This document shows, piece after piece, positions 1-8,562 of a stretch of 64,000 nucleotides of DNA. A program made the translations under genes and the position numbers. Where the stretch lies: NCBI RefSeq assembly GCF_008271805.1, contig NZ_VSRY01000147.1, forward strand, positions 1-64,000. The letters run 5' to 3'. Below the pieces are notes generated by a model. It saw only the letters and a program-made list of their open reading frames with translations, was not told the DNA's origin and did no database searches. Positions within the stretch are counted from its first letter, which is position 1. The number at the start of each line of letters is the position of its first letter. The DNA is from Streptomyces sp. TRM49041 (GTDB lineage Bacteria; Actinomycetota; Actinomycetes; Streptomycetales; Streptomycetaceae).

Positions 1-386
1 ACATCGACGTGTCCGCCTCGCCCGTCGAGGCCGTCCTGCGCACCGACAGCCCGGACGGCGGCCGCCCGGCCCTCACCATCGGCTGCGACGGCACGGATCT
101 CCAGGTCACCGGACCCGACGGCGTGACGCTCGGCCGGACCGCCCTGACCAGGCCACCGACCACGCTTCGCATCCTCACCGTGGGCGAGTACGTCGAGGTA
201 TACGCCGACGGCGTCTTCGTGCTCTCCACTCTGAGCTACACGGGCCACCCCGCCCCATGGACGACCATCACGCAGGGCCGCCGCCGCACCGTACCCGTCC
301 GGCCGGTCCGCCTGCCCGACCCGCACCGCGACGACGCCTCGGCAGTCTGGCCCGGCCCGCCGACCCCCGGGACCACCGCCCATTGA
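1..386 (+). CDS. C-terminal fragment of a probable secreted glycosidase (GH32-like C-terminal domain)
   Basis: The reading frame is open from the left edge, so the true start lies outside the window. About 127 residues remain and end at a TGA. The segment around LRILTVGEYVEVYADGVFVL has the alternating strand pattern and the VEV(Y/F)-aD-x-VVLS motif typical of the C-terminal beta-sandwich of GH32 enzymes such as levanases and sucrose hydrolases. The catalytic part would be upstream and cannot be seen. The last 35 residues are rich in Pro and Arg and look like a disordered tail. A lectin-like domain of another glycosidase family is also possible. Confidence 0.45.
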   Translation, partial: IDVSASPVEAVLRTDSPDGGRPALTIGCDGTDLQVTGPDGVTLGRTALTRPPTTLRILTVGEYVEVYADGVFVLSTLSYTGHPAPWTTITQGRRRTVPVRPVRLPDPHRDDASAVWPGPPTPGTTAH

Positions 387-463
387 CGGGCCCCGCCGGC
401 ATCCACACCACCACACTCCACCGTTCGGCCACCAGGAGCCGTCGCGTCGACGGCGTCAACACG

Positions 464-498
464 AACGGGCCGACCGGGAGAAGCCCGGCCGGCCCGTT
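464..498. terminator. Bidirectional hairpin terminator between the glycosidase fragment and rodlin
   Basis: A 15-bp stem (arms 464-478 and 484-498) with one A-C mismatch and a 5-base loop lies between two convergent genes. There is no U-tract, as is usual for Streptomyces terminators. Confidence 0.6.
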
Positions 499-510
499 CC
501 CGACGTGACG

Positions 511-897
511 TCAGCGGGCGGCGACGGCCGCGTTCTCCGCGATGACGTTCTCCAGGATGTGCGACAGAGCGCTGTCTCCCTTGACCGTCGTGGAGTTCTC
601 CGCGCACTGCTGGTTCTGCGTGTCGTTGGCGAGGTCCTGAACACCGACGTTGGTCAGGAGGATGTTCTGGACGTCCGCGGCGACGGGCACACCGGCGCAC
701 AGCTTGTTCAGGGAGCCCTGCACGAGGCCCAGCTGGGGGCTCGCCGTGCCCCCGGTGAGGGTGTTGCCGTACGACTGCTCGGAGAAGTCGCCGTTCTGCG
801 TGTCGACGGCGTGGTCGCCGACGGCGAACGCCATCGGCGTGCAGACTCCCAGGGCGGCTGCGGCAACGCCCGCGGTGGCAACAACCTTCTTGATCAT
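511..897 (-). CDS. rdl: Rodlin, spore-surface rodlet protein
   Basis: A 128-residue secreted protein that closely resembles RdlA/RdlB. These proteins are exported from aerial hyphae and arrange chaplin fibrils into the rodlet layer of aerial hyphae and spores. Residues 1-25 form a Sec signal peptide starting MIKKVVATAG and ending at AFA. The mature part has the family landmarks QSYGN, SPQLGLVQGSLNK, QNQQC-EN and the ending GD-LSHIL. It has two cysteines after the signal, in KLCAG and QQCAE, as in known rodlins. The start at 897 is chosen because the signal peptide begins there and GAAGG sits just upstream. The ORF is open for 34 more codons upstream, but these lack coding character. Confidence 0.92.
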   Translation of the reverse strand: MIKKVVATAGVAAAALGVCTPMAFAVGDHAVDTQNGDFSEQSYGNTLTGGTASPQLGLVQGSLNKLCAGVPVAADVQNILLTNVGVQDLANDTQNQQCAENSTTVKGDSALSHILENVIAENAAVAAR

Positions 898-1682
898 GTT
901 CCATCCTTCTCGTCGGGGGACCCGGCGACCGGGCCGTCCTGCTAACCGGCGGACTCCGGGCACGTCACGGTCCGGGCGCCCGGAAGGCACCGCATTCACC
1001 CGTTTGCCCCGTACGGGTGTGGCGGCTCGGGAGCGCGGCGGTTACCCGGGGACGGCGCTCCCGCGCGGGCCGTCACGTCGTGACGGTGTGTCCGCCCGTG
1101 CGGTACCCCCGCCTCCCGGCCCGGCGACGGTATCCGGACACGGGCTCGCGGGGCGAACGGAAGTGATTGCCGCATAACGGAGCGACGGATGCGACGAGGT
1201 CGCGCCGCGGGCGGCCGCGGCGGGATCGCGAGCGCCACGGTGGTGGCGACAGGTCCGGGGCTCCAGCGGGGGGCGGTCGACCACACCGGGCGCCCATGAG
1301 TGAACGCGCTATGACGGGACGTCCGTTCAACGCTGAACAGCTCGAACGCGCAACCCGCCCCCTTGCCCGGCATGGCCGTACGGGCGGTCGACCCGAGGGC
1401 CCGGACCGATCACCGACGCGCCGTCGGCGAACAGACCGACAGGCTTGCCCTGGTCGGTCCTCGACGGCGTGTCGCGATCGAACAGGCCAGTCGACCGCGA
1501 TTCCTCATGGACGCGCATAGAGCGACCGAAAGCCGACCTTGCGAGGAGGCGGAACCGGACGCCAGGATCCCTTGCGTCACTACTTGTCAGGCACATGACG
1601 TGAACGGGAACCACCGTCCGCGTCGGTGGCCCGACGGGCCCGTCCACCCAACGGGCCTTCCGATCCCCCACCGGAGGACGCA
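898..1682. other. Intergenic region with no recognisable gene
   Basis: This 785-base stretch separates the divergent rodlin and protease genes. The open frames in it are Arg/Pro-rich and do not resemble any protein I know. It presumably holds both promoters. A small inverted repeat, GTTCA-ACGC-TGAAC, lies at 1325-1338. A similar half, GTTCAACGCTAAG, occurs ahead of the MFS gene near 7793. Confidence 0.5.
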
Positions 1683-2606
1683 GTGAACTTCAAGCGCTTC
1701 ACCCCCCGCGGCGGTTGCGCGAGAGGCGCGCGGCTGACCGCCGTCGCCGCCGCTCTTGTCACCGCCACCGCGCTTGCCGCCCCGAGCGCCGGTGCGGAGA
1801 CCGCCGAAGCGACCCGGGCGACCACCGCCGAACTGGCCCAGGTGAGCGACTCCGTACTGGGCGCCGATGTGCCGGGCACCGCCTGGTACACGGACGCCGA
1901 GTCCGGCAAGCTCGTCGTCACCGCCGACTCGACCGTCTCGGCGGCCGAGCTGGCCAAGCTGAAGAAGGCCGCGGGCGACAAGGCCGGCGCCGTGGAGATC
2001 AAGCGCACGCCCGGCAGGTTCAACAAGCTCATCGCCGGCGGCCAGGCCATCTACGCGGGCGGCGGCGGCCGCTGCTCGCTCGGCTTCAACGTCCGCAGCG
2101 GCAGCGGCGCGTACTACGCCCTGACGGCCGGTCACTGTACGGACATCGCCGGCGCCTGGTACACCAACTCGTCCCAGAGCAGCTACCTCGGCAGCCGCGC
2201 GGGCTCCAGCTTCCCGGGCAACGACTACGGCATCATCCGCCTCTCCAGCTCCTCGTCGGCGGACGGCCGGGTCTACCTGTACAACGGCGGCTACCGTGAC
2301 ATCACCTCCGCCGGTAACGCCTACGTCGGCCAGTCGGTCCAGCGCAGCGGCTCCACCACGGGCCTGCACAGCGGCCGTGTCACAGGCCTGAACGCCACGG
2401 TCAACTACGGCGGCGGCGACATCGTCCACGGCCTGATCCAGACGAACGTCTGCGCCGAGCCCGGCGACAGCGGCGGCTCGCTCTTCGCCGGCTCCACCGC
2501 GCTCGGCCTGACGTCGGGCGGCAGCGGCAACTGCCGTACGGGTGGCACCACGTTCTTCCAGCCCGTCACCGAGGCGCTCAGCGCGTACGGCGTGAGCGTC
2601 TTCTAG
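1683..2606 (+). CDS. Streptogrisin-type secreted serine protease precursor (family S1)
   Basis: A 307-residue preproprotein very like streptogrisins A and B, extracellular chymotrypsin-like proteases of Streptomyces. Residues 1-38 are a signal peptide, about 39-116 the propeptide, and the mature enzyme starts near I117 (IAGGQAIY). The catalytic triad is visible: H151 in TAGHC, D181 in NDYGI and S263 in GDSGG. Four cysteines in the mature part match the two conserved disulfides. The GTG at 1683 is chosen because GGAGG sits at 1673-1677 and the signal peptide begins there. A frame start 57 bases upstream has no ribosome site. Secretion followed by autocatalytic removal of the propeptide is known for the family. 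Confidence 0.93.
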   Translation: MNFKRFTPRGGCARGARLTAVAAALVTATALAAPSAGAETAEATRATTAELAQVSDSVLGADVPGTAWYTDAESGKLVVTADSTVSAAELAKLKKAAGDKAGAVEIKRTPGRFNKLIAGGQAIYAGGGGRCSLGFNVRSGSGAYYALTAGHCTDIAGAWYTNSSQSSYLGSRAGSSFPGNDYGIIRLSSSSSADGRVYLYNGGYRDITSAGNAYVGQSVQRSGSTTGLHSGRVTGLNATVNYGGGDIVHGLIQTNVCAEPGDSGGSLFAGSTALGLTSGGSGNCRTGGTTFFQPVTEALSAYGVSVF

Positions 2607-2640
2607 TCACCACCCGATCAGCAGCACCCCCACCCCACCG

Positions 2641-2676
2641 GGGCCGGTGGTCCGTCTTGTCGCGGGCCACCGGCCC
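2641..2676. terminator. Hairpin terminator after the protease gene
   Basis: A perfect 10-bp GC stem (arms 2641-2650 and 2667-2676) with a 16-base loop lies 34 bases past the protease stop codon. Confidence 0.6.
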
Positions 2677-2707
2677 TCCGGTCTGCCGGAAATCGCTCAA
2701 AGCCCCG

Positions 2708-2741
2708 TTGCACGAGCGGAGTCGGGGAGTATCGTGCGGCC
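2708..2741 (+). promoter_or_regulatory. Predicted promoter for a leaderless DinB-family transcript
   Basis: TTGCAC at 2708-2713 and TATCGT at 2730-2735 are 16 bases apart. The ATG at 2742 starts 6 bases after the -10 hexamer, so transcription would begin at or next to the start codon. No ribosome site is present. Confidence 0.5.
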
Positions 2742-3266
2742 ATGTCCTCCACACCGCCGCCGCCCCGGCTCCGCCCCGCGTACAACGCCGACGAGCGGAG
2801 CCAGCTGACCGGCTGGCTCGAGATGCAACGCGCCGTCATCCACTGGAAGTGCGAGGGTCTGTCCGAGGAGGACGCGCACCGGCCGGTGCTGCCGTCGTCA
2901 CCCCTGATGTCCCTGGCGGGGCTCGTCTCGCACATGCGCTGGGTGGAGCACCTGTGGTTCGAGGTGATCTTCCTGGGCGGCCCGGAGGCCGGACCCCGCG
3001 TCGACAGCGAGGAGGAGGACGCCGACATGAGGGTGGACGGCGTCCCCCTGACCCGGCTGCTCGACGAGTACCGGCGGCAGTGTGCGACGTCCGACGAGAT
3101 CATCGCCGCCCACGGGCTGGACCAGGCGGGCCGGCACCCCGACTTCAAGGCGTCGGCCGCGTCCCTCCGCTGGATCCTCTTCCACATGATCGAGGAGACC
3201 GCCCGCCACGCCGGCCACGCCGACGCCCTCCGCGAGCTCCTCGACGGCGACACCGGCTACTACTGA
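2742..3266 (+). CDS. DinB-like / DUF664 family protein
   Basis: A 174-residue protein of the DUF664 mini-DinB group, a four-helix-bundle fold related to DinB/YfiT and mycothiol-dependent enzymes. Histidines that could bind metal are visible in LVSHMRWVEHLWF (about residues 62-74) and in ETARHAGHAD near residue 155. Family members are often thiol transferases or of unknown function, so no substrate can be given. The gene appears leaderless, since its ATG follows a -10-like TATCGT by 6 bases. It stands alone between two hairpins. Confidence 0.75.
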   Translation: MSSTPPPPRLRPAYNADERSQLTGWLEMQRAVIHWKCEGLSEEDAHRPVLPSSPLMSLAGLVSHMRWVEHLWFEVIFLGGPEAGPRVDSEEEDADMRVDGVPLTRLLDEYRRQCATSDEIIAAHGLDQAGRHPDFKASAASLRWILFHMIEETARHAGHADALRELLDGDTGYY

Positions 3267-3272
3267 GCCGAC

Positions 3273-3300
3273 GCCTGTCGGGGGAACGTGGACGACAGGC
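3273..3300. terminator. Hairpin after the DinB-like gene
   Basis: An 8-bp perfect stem (GCCTGTCG paired with CGACAGGC) with a 12-base loop begins 6 bases past the stop codon. Confidence 0.45.
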
Positions 3301-3482
3301 ACGGCACCCGGCCGCCTCGCACGCGTCGGCCACCGCCGGCAGCACCTCCGTAGCGGCGAGCGTCAGGACGGTCCGGGCTTCCTCGGACGGGACGAGCCGG
3401 TCGTCACGCAGGGCCGTTCGGCACTGCCTCGGTCGCGGGACGCCCCACACGCTGGGAGCATCCGGAGTGAGGAGTGAGGACT

Positions 3483-4130
3483 ATGCAGCACCGCACCGTC
3501 TCCGAGGTCATGACACGGCGTGTTGTGACCGTACGCCCCGACACGCCGTTCAAGGAGATCGCCCGACTGCTGGGCGACAACGACATCACCGCGGTACCCG
3601 TCGTCGACGGGGACAACCGGCCCCTCGGCGTCGTCTCGGAGGGAGACCTCCTCCGCAACGCGGCGAGCCTGCCGGACCCCGAGGGCCGCTCGACGGGGCC
3701 GCGGCTCCGGCCGCGCGACCTGGAGCTGGCCGGAGCCGAGGACGCCTCCGCCCTGATGACCGCTCCCCCGGTCACCGCCCGTCCCGCATGGAGCATCGCC
3801 GAGACGGCGCGCACCATGTCCAGGCGGAACGTGAAACGGCTTCCCGTGGTGGACGAGACCGGGCGGCTCGTCGGCATCGTCAGCCGCGGCGACCTGCTGC
3901 GCCCTTTCCTGCGACGCGACACCGCCATCAAGGAGGAGATCCACCGCGACGTTCTGGCCGGGACCCTCGGGCTGGCCCCGGGCAGCGTCCGGGCGGAGGT
4001 GCGGGAGGGCGTGGTGACGCTGACCGGCCGGGTCACGGACGTGGCCCTCGTCCCTGTCATCGAGCGGCTCTGCCGGTCGGTGGACGGTGTAGTGGCCGTG
4101 CACCAGCGGATCGGGTACACCGGCGACTGA
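3483..4130 (+). CDS. CBS-domain pair with C-terminal BON domain
   Basis: A 215-residue cytoplasmic protein. Two CBS repeats (about residues 5-60 and 88-145) begin with the typical VSEVMTRRVVTV and ASALMTAPPVTA segments and contain the VVD-x-x-RPLG(V/I)VS strands that bind adenine nucleotides. A BON domain (about 150-212) follows and ends in VHQRIGYTGD. Streptomyces has many such CBS-BON proteins, generally taken as energy or stress sensors, but their partners are unknown. The ATG at 3483 is preferred, with GGAG 8 bases upstream. An in-frame GTG at 3474 is an alternative. Confidence 0.85.
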   Translation: MQHRTVSEVMTRRVVTVRPDTPFKEIARLLGDNDITAVPVVDGDNRPLGVVSEGDLLRNAASLPDPEGRSTGPRLRPRDLELAGAEDASALMTAPPVTARPAWSIAETARTMSRRNVKRLPVVDETGRLVGIVSRGDLLRPFLRRDTAIKEEIHRDVLAGTLGLAPGSVRAEVREGVVTLTGRVTDVALVPVIERLCRSVDGVVAVHQRIGYTGD

Positions 4131-4254
4131 CCGTTCCTCGGATCACCGCACGGAGGGAGTACGTACAGGCCGACCCGTCCCCCGACGCGGCGGAACCCTC
4201 CGACCCGTCCGGCGCCGACCTGGCGGCCGAGCCCTCCACGGCGACCGGTGAACC

Positions 4255-4600
4255 GGTACCGCGCTGCGAGCGGCCCGTACGGCGGTTCGGCGACCGTGCC
4301 GCCGTGGAACGGGGTGAGTTTCCAGGCGGCGCCAGGTGAGGCCGACGGCCTGCTCGGCGGGCCCGACGGGGCCGGGAGGACGACCGCGATCCGGCTGGTG
4401 TGCGGGCTGCGCCTGTCCGGTCGGGCCCTGGAGAAGCGGGTCGACGAGGTGCTGGAGCCGGCTCGATCCGGGGCGGCGGGCCGGGGAGTGGTCGAGGCGC
4501 CGTCCCGTGTCGCGGTGCCGGCCGGGGTTCGCGGTGCTCCTGCCTGCGCCCGCCGTGGTGGGCAGCGCCGGCGCCCGGCGGCCCGGCCGGGGCCGACGTG
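4255..4600 (+). pseudogene. Decayed ABC-transporter ATP-binding gene
   Basis: Two frames together spell the start of an ABC ATPase. RPVRRFGDRAAVE is read in one frame up to about 4308, then NGVSFQAAPGEADGLLGG in the next frame. The shift is explained by one extra A in gtggaacggggtg, which would otherwise read VDGVSF. The Walker A loop is damaged (GGPDGAGRTT, with the essential Lys replaced by Arg). A trace, EKRVDEVLE, follows directly, although some 150 residues should lie between. No start codon, Q-loop, signature motif or Walker B can be found. It is not expected to make a functional protein. The drug-exporter type with this RRFGD...VDGVSF start is usual beside an ABC-2 permease, which is absent. 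Confidence 0.65.
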
Positions 4601-4619
4601 GCCTTCCGGGATCGCTCGG

Positions 4620-5114
4620 TTACCCCTCGGCGAGTTCGGCGCCGATGTGGTGGGCCCAGTCCCGGACGCGGTCCAGGTCGCGGTGGTCGCCGGCCCGTCC
4701 TTCGCGTACGAGGGCGCGGGCGAGGAAGCCCTGAGTGGACGGGGAGAGGCTGCCGCCGAAGGTGACGTGCTCCCGGGCGTGCAGCCGTTCCATCTCGCGG
4801 GCCGCGCCGCGCACCGGCGGGATCTCGTGCTCGGCGGCCGAGTCGTCCAGGGGGCCGCTGCTGAACAACCACACCGGTCGCCGCCCGAGGGCCTCGGCGT
4901 TGCGTCGGGCGCAGCGGACGGCGTCGTGGTGCCAGTGCCCGGCGTACAGGGCGCCGCCGAGGACCACCGCGTCGTAGCCCGTGACGTCGACGACGTCGTC
5001 GGCCGGGACGACGGCCGTGTGGTAGCCGTCCTCGCGCAGGGCGTCGGCGATCTCCTCGGCGATGCCCTCCGTGGCGCCGTGCCTGCTGCCGTAGGTGACG
5101 AGAACGCGCTTCAT
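4620..5114 (-). CDS. Flavodoxin-domain protein (HemG-like)
   Basis: A 164-residue single-domain flavodoxin-like protein. The N-terminus KRVLVTYGSRHGATEGIAEEIA holds the FMN phosphate loop, and YDAVVLGGALYAGHWH with LFSSGPLDDS matches the isoalloxazine loops of the family that includes HemG-type protoporphyrinogen oxidase. The role is probably FMN-dependent electron transfer, but the partner is unknown. Start 5114 is chosen over the in-frame ATG at 5138 because GGAAGGAG lies 6 bases upstream. The 3' end lies close to the dead ABC gene on the other strand. Confidence 0.8.
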   Translation of the reverse strand: MKRVLVTYGSRHGATEGIAEEIADALREDGYHTAVVPADDVVDVTGYDAVVLGGALYAGHWHHDAVRCARRNAEALGRRPVWLFSSGPLDDSAAEHEIPPVRGAAREMERLHAREHVTFGGSLSPSTQGFLARALVREGRAGDHRDLDRVRDWAHHIGAELAEG

Positions 5115-5312
5115 CGTGGGCTCCTTCCGGCGCCGCACCGGCGCCGCAGGGTCGATGGTGTTGTCCCTTCCCAGCGTCGCGCGCCGGCTGCCCGCCGTCC
5201 GGGGACGGACGTCCCGTCGCCCACGGCCGTTCGGCCCTGATCAGCGCCGTGGTGCCGTGCCTACAGTGAGGAGTGGGCGGGACCACCGCTTCTTCCACGC
5301 AAGGAGTCCGTC

Positions 5313-6065
5313 ATGAGTGGACGTCTCAACGGTACGGTCGCCCTGGTCACAGGCGGTGCGCGTGGCATCGGCGCGGCTGTCGTCCGGCTCTTCGCCGAGG
5401 AGGGCGCCCGGGTCGTGATCGGGGACGTACAGGAGGAGGAGGGTGCCGCGCTGGCCGCCGAACTGGGCGAGCAGGCCCGGTTCCAGCGCCTCGACGTCAC
5501 CGGACCGGACGACTGGGCGGCGGCGGTCACGGCTGCGGAGAACGCTTTCGGGCCGCTTACCGTGCTGGTCAACAACGCGGGCATCGTCGAGTTCGGCACG
5601 ATCGAGGAGATGGAGCCGGAGGAGTTCCAGCGGGTCCTCGACGTCAATCTGTACGGACCGTGGCTGGGAATCCACCACGCCGCTCCGTCCTTGCGCCGAG
5701 CGAGTGGAGGGGCGGTCATCAACGTGTCCTCGACGGCCGGGCTCATGGGCTACGCGAACCTCGGTGCCTATGTGGCGAGCAAGTGGGGACTGCGCGGGCT
5801 GACGAAGACGGCCGCGCTGGAGCTGGCGGCGGACGGGGTGCGGGTGTGCTCGATCCACCCTGGGCCGATCAGGACGCCGATGACCGCCGGTTTCGACGAC
5901 TCGATGACGGCGGCGCAGCCGATAGCCCGCTTCGGGACGCCCGAAGAGGTGGCCAGGACGGCTCTGTTCCTGGCCGCCGACGCGACGTACTCGACGGGGT
6001 CGGAGTTCGTGGTGGACGGCGGGGCGACCACCGGCAGCATGATCGTCGCCGAAACGGGCGACTGA
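5313..6065 (+). CDS. Short-chain dehydrogenase/reductase
   Basis: A 250-residue classical SDR, NAD(P)-dependent and cytoplasmic. The cofactor motif TGGARGIG is near residue 13, NNAG near 88-91, the catalytic Ser in NVSSTAG (139-140), and Tyr153 and Lys157 in YVASK. The end, GSEFVVDGGATTG, is typical of the 3-alpha/20-beta-hydroxysteroid and glucose dehydrogenase-like branch. The acidic end of the second strand (VIGD) suggests NAD. The substrate cannot be told. AAGGAG precedes the ATG. The neighbours on both sides point away, so it is transcribed alone. Confidence 0.9.
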   Translation: MSGRLNGTVALVTGGARGIGAAVVRLFAEEGARVVIGDVQEEEGAALAAELGEQARFQRLDVTGPDDWAAAVTAAENAFGPLTVLVNNAGIVEFGTIEEMEPEEFQRVLDVNLYGPWLGIHHAAPSLRRASGGAVINVSSTAGLMGYANLGAYVASKWGLRGLTKTAALELAADGVRVCSIHPGPIRTPMTAGFDDSMTAAQPIARFGTPEEVARTALFLAADATYSTGSEFVVDGGATTGSMIVAETGD

Positions 6066-6077
6066 AACGGGCGACTG
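6052..6077 (+). repeat. 13-base tandem duplication across the SDR stop codon
   Basis: GAAACGGGCGACT occurs twice in direct succession. The stop codon forms at the junction of the copies, which suggests a recent slippage event. Confidence 0.7.
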
Positions 6078-6193
6078 AGAGGGTAGGTGACCGGTGGCGT
6101 CACCCCGCGCGGCGTCGTGCTGTGCCCTTCGCACGGCTCGACGGGAGCGCTCCCACTCGTTTGCCGTTCACTCAGCCGGCCCCGCGGAAGCTG

Positions 6194-7741
6194 TCAACCT
6201 CCGGGACCGGTCCCGTTGCCCTTGAGGCGTTCCAGGTCCGCCGGCCGCACCTGGATGACCAGCAGTGCGATCACGGCACCGATCGCGGCGAAGACCGCCG
6301 CCAGGATGAACGCCGCCGACACTCCGGATGCCAGCACCTCATGGGCCCAGGGCGGCGGCAGCTCCCCGGTGCGCTGGAACCGGACGCGTTCGAGGGGCGT
6401 CGCGCGGGACAGGAAGTCGGCGACCTGCCGCTGCGCCTCGTTGGCGCTGACCGTGCCGAACACCGTGACCAGGATGGACAGGCCCAGTGAACCGCCCACC
6501 TGCTGGGTCGCGTTGAGCAGCCCGGAGGCGGCGCCCGTCTCACGGGTTCCGACGTTGGAGAGGGCCATCAGCGTCAGTGACACGAACTGCATGCCCATAC
6601 CCATGCCGAGAACGAGCACCGGCCCCAGGATGCTGCCCGCGTACGTGGAGTGGACATCGGTCAGTGTCAGCCAGCCGAGCCCGGCCGCGGCCAGCAACCC
6701 GCCCGTCACCATGAACGGCTTGGGACCGAAGCGCGGCAGCAGCTGCGCGGCGACGGTGGCGCCCACGGCGATGATCGCGCTGACCGGCAGGAAGGCGAGA
6801 CCCGCCTGGAGCGGGCTGAAGCCCAGCACGTTCTGCACGAACAGCGTCAGGAAGAAGAACATCCCGAAGATCGCGGCGGCCAGGCTGAGCATCATCCCGT
6901 ACGTGCCGGCCCGGTTGCGGTCGGTGAACATGTGCAGCGGGGTGATCGGCTGCCGGGAGCGGCGCTCCACCAGGAGGAACAACGTCAGAACCACCAAGGC
7001 CACGCCGAACGACGCCAGGGTCAGGCCGTCCCGCCAGCCCTCCTGCGCGGCCCGGATGAAGCCGTACACCAGCAGCACCATGCCGAGCGTGGAGGTGAGG
7101 GCTCCGGTGACGTCGAAGTGGCCGGGCTGCCGCTCGGACTCCTTGATCCAGTGCGGGGCGGCGAGGAGGATGAGCAGCCCGATCGGGACGTTGACGAAGA
7201 ACACCCAGCGCCAGTCGAGCCACTCGACGAGCATGCCGCCCGCGAGGAGGCCGATCGCGCCGCCGCCCGCGGAGACGGCCGCGAAGACGCCGAACGCCCG
7301 GTTGCGCGCGGGGCCTTCGCGGAACGTCGTACTGATGAGGGCGAGAGCGGTCGGGGACGCGATGGCGCCGCCGACGCCCTGCAGGGCGCGCGCGGCCAGC
7401 AACTGCCCCGAGTTCTGGGCGAGTCCGCCGAGCAGGGAGGCGAGGACGAACAGCGCGACGCCGGACATGAACATCCGGCGCCGTCCCAGGATGTCGCCCG
7501 TACGGCCGCCGAGCAGCAGCAGTCCGCCGAAGGCGAGCGTGTAGGCGTTGATGACCCAGGACAGGCCGGTGGTCGAGAAGTCCAGCGAGCGCTGGATGTG
7601 CGGAAGCGCGATGTTGACGATGGTGATGTCGAGAACCACCATCAACTGGCAACTGGCGATGACCACCAGGGCTATTCCGCTGCCGTCACCCCGCTTCGGA
7701 GTGGCGGCCCGCGACACGGAATTCGGTCGGGGCATCGTCAT
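6194..7741 (-). CDS. MFS drug exporter, 14-helix DHA2 (EmrB/QacA) family
   Basis: A 515-residue integral membrane protein. The first helix IALVVIASCQLMVVLDITIVNIALP carries the family motif D1 (LD-TIVNIALP), motif A appears as GGRTGDILGRRRMF, and motif C as AASGLLNATQQVGGSLG. About 14 hydrophobic segments can be followed to the end, so a proton-coupled multidrug or antibiotic export role is likely. Start 7741 is chosen with GAGG about 10 bases upstream. An in-frame start at 7783 is possible. No regulator is adjacent, although GTTCAACGCTAAG near 7793 resembles a repeat half seen near 1325. Confidence 0.9.
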   Translation of the reverse strand: MTMPRPNSVSRAATPKRGDGSGIALVVIASCQLMVVLDITIVNIALPHIQRSLDFSTTGLSWVINAYTLAFGGLLLLGGRTGDILGRRRMFMSGVALFVLASLLGGLAQNSGQLLAARALQGVGGAIASPTALALISTTFREGPARNRAFGVFAAVSAGGGAIGLLAGGMLVEWLDWRWVFFVNVPIGLLILLAAPHWIKESERQPGHFDVTGALTSTLGMVLLVYGFIRAAQEGWRDGLTLASFGVALVVLTLFLLVERRSRQPITPLHMFTDRNRAGTYGMMLSLAAAIFGMFFFLTLFVQNVLGFSPLQAGLAFLPVSAIIAVGATVAAQLLPRFGPKPFMVTGGLLAAAGLGWLTLTDVHSTYAGSILGPVLVLGMGMGMQFVSLTLMALSNVGTRETGAASGLLNATQQVGGSLGLSILVTVFGTVSANEAQRQVADFLSRATPLERVRFQRTGELPPPWAHEVLASGVSAAFILAAVFAAIGAVIALLVIQVRPADLERLKGNGTGPGG

Positions 7742-7830
7742 GGCACAGCGCCCTCGGACGAGGGCCGGTCCGTGGACGAGCATCGCCCACCGTTCAACGC
7801 TAAGCCCGGGCGCGGGAGGTCACCACTCGA

Positions 7831-8562
7831 TCAGCGGACACCGCCCGGACACGCGTACGGGAAGGTGGTGCCCGCGCCGTGCCGGCTCGGCGACAGGATC
7901 TCCAGGTCGGCGCGGGCCCGGTACTCGCCCTCGCCGCTGAACGTCCACAGCAGATGGAGCCGGGCCTCGCGCTGACCCCTGCGGACGCGCTCGCTCAGCA
8001 CACCGGACGTGGTGCCGTCGCTGCGCAGCCAGCGGTAGGTGAAGGTGCCGGGCCGCCCGTCGGTGCGGACGACGCCGACGATGTCGGCGGTGCCGCCGCA
8101 GCCGGTGCCGGTGCCGTCCGCGCTCCCGTCCGCGCCGGTGAGGACCACCCCTTCGGTGTGGACGGCCGCGTCGCGGACGGCGACGGTGGGCCCGTACCGC
8201 TGCCAGGCGAGAAAGGCGAGGACGCAGAGCAGGACGAGGGCGGGCAGGACGAACCGGCGCCCACGCGCAAGGCGTCGGGGTGCCGCGGGAACGGACCGCG
8301 CCGCCGGGGCGGGCTGTACGGCGGGCTGCGGGCTCGGCATGGCCATCACGGCGGTCACGGGCATGTGCGCCGTCACGCCGGGCCCGAAGCGGAGCACCGT
8401 CCCCTCCACGCGGTCGGGCTCGACGGCCGCGCGCAGGGTCGGCTCGGTGGCGTCCTCCGGTTGCGTGTCCGGGCGCTGGAACCAGTGGCTGGCCAGAGCG
8501 GTCGCGCTGTACTCGGGGTCGTCGGCGGGCCGGTCCGGGCGCGGAGCGCGGGGGTCGGTCAT
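7831..8562 (-). CDS. Single-pass membrane protein coupled to the Ser/Thr kinase
   Basis: A 243-residue protein I do not recognise by family. Its first 95 residues are cytoplasmic, with Pro-rich stretches and a VLRFGPGVTA segment. One membrane span follows (FVLPALVLLCVLAFLAW, about 105-122), then an extracellular domain of about 115 residues with two cysteines (TGCGG and YACPG). That domain (TFTYRWLRSDGTTSGVLSERV, LHLLWTFSGEG) looks like the beta-sandwich at the end of the upstream kinase (VSWYAGDS, TYRRSGATRYTVTLTHTF). Its ATG overlaps the kinase stop codon by 4 bases, which implies translational coupling. It may be a co-receptor or target of the kinase. Confidence 0.7.
   Translation of the reverse strand: MTDPRAPRPDRPADDPEYSATALASHWFQRPDTQPEDATEPTLRAAVEPDRVEGTVLRFGPGVTAHMPVTAVMAMPSPQPAVQPAPAARSVPAAPRRLARGRRFVLPALVLLCVLAFLAWQRYGPTVAVRDAAVHTEGVVLTGADGSADGTGTGCGGTADIVGVVRTDGRPGTFTYRWLRSDGTTSGVLSERVRRGQREARLHLLWTFSGEGEYRARADLEILSPSRHGAGTTFPYACPGGVR

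Noticed and set aside
1167..1520. A 117-codon plus-strand frame in the rodlin-protease gap
   Set aside because: Arg-rich without motifs or ribosome site.
2657..4339. A 560-codon open frame on the plus strand over the DinB-like and CBS-BON genes
   Set aside because: It is Arg/Pro-rich, lies out of frame over two well-supported genes, and has no recognisable domain apart from the short ABC remnant at its very end.
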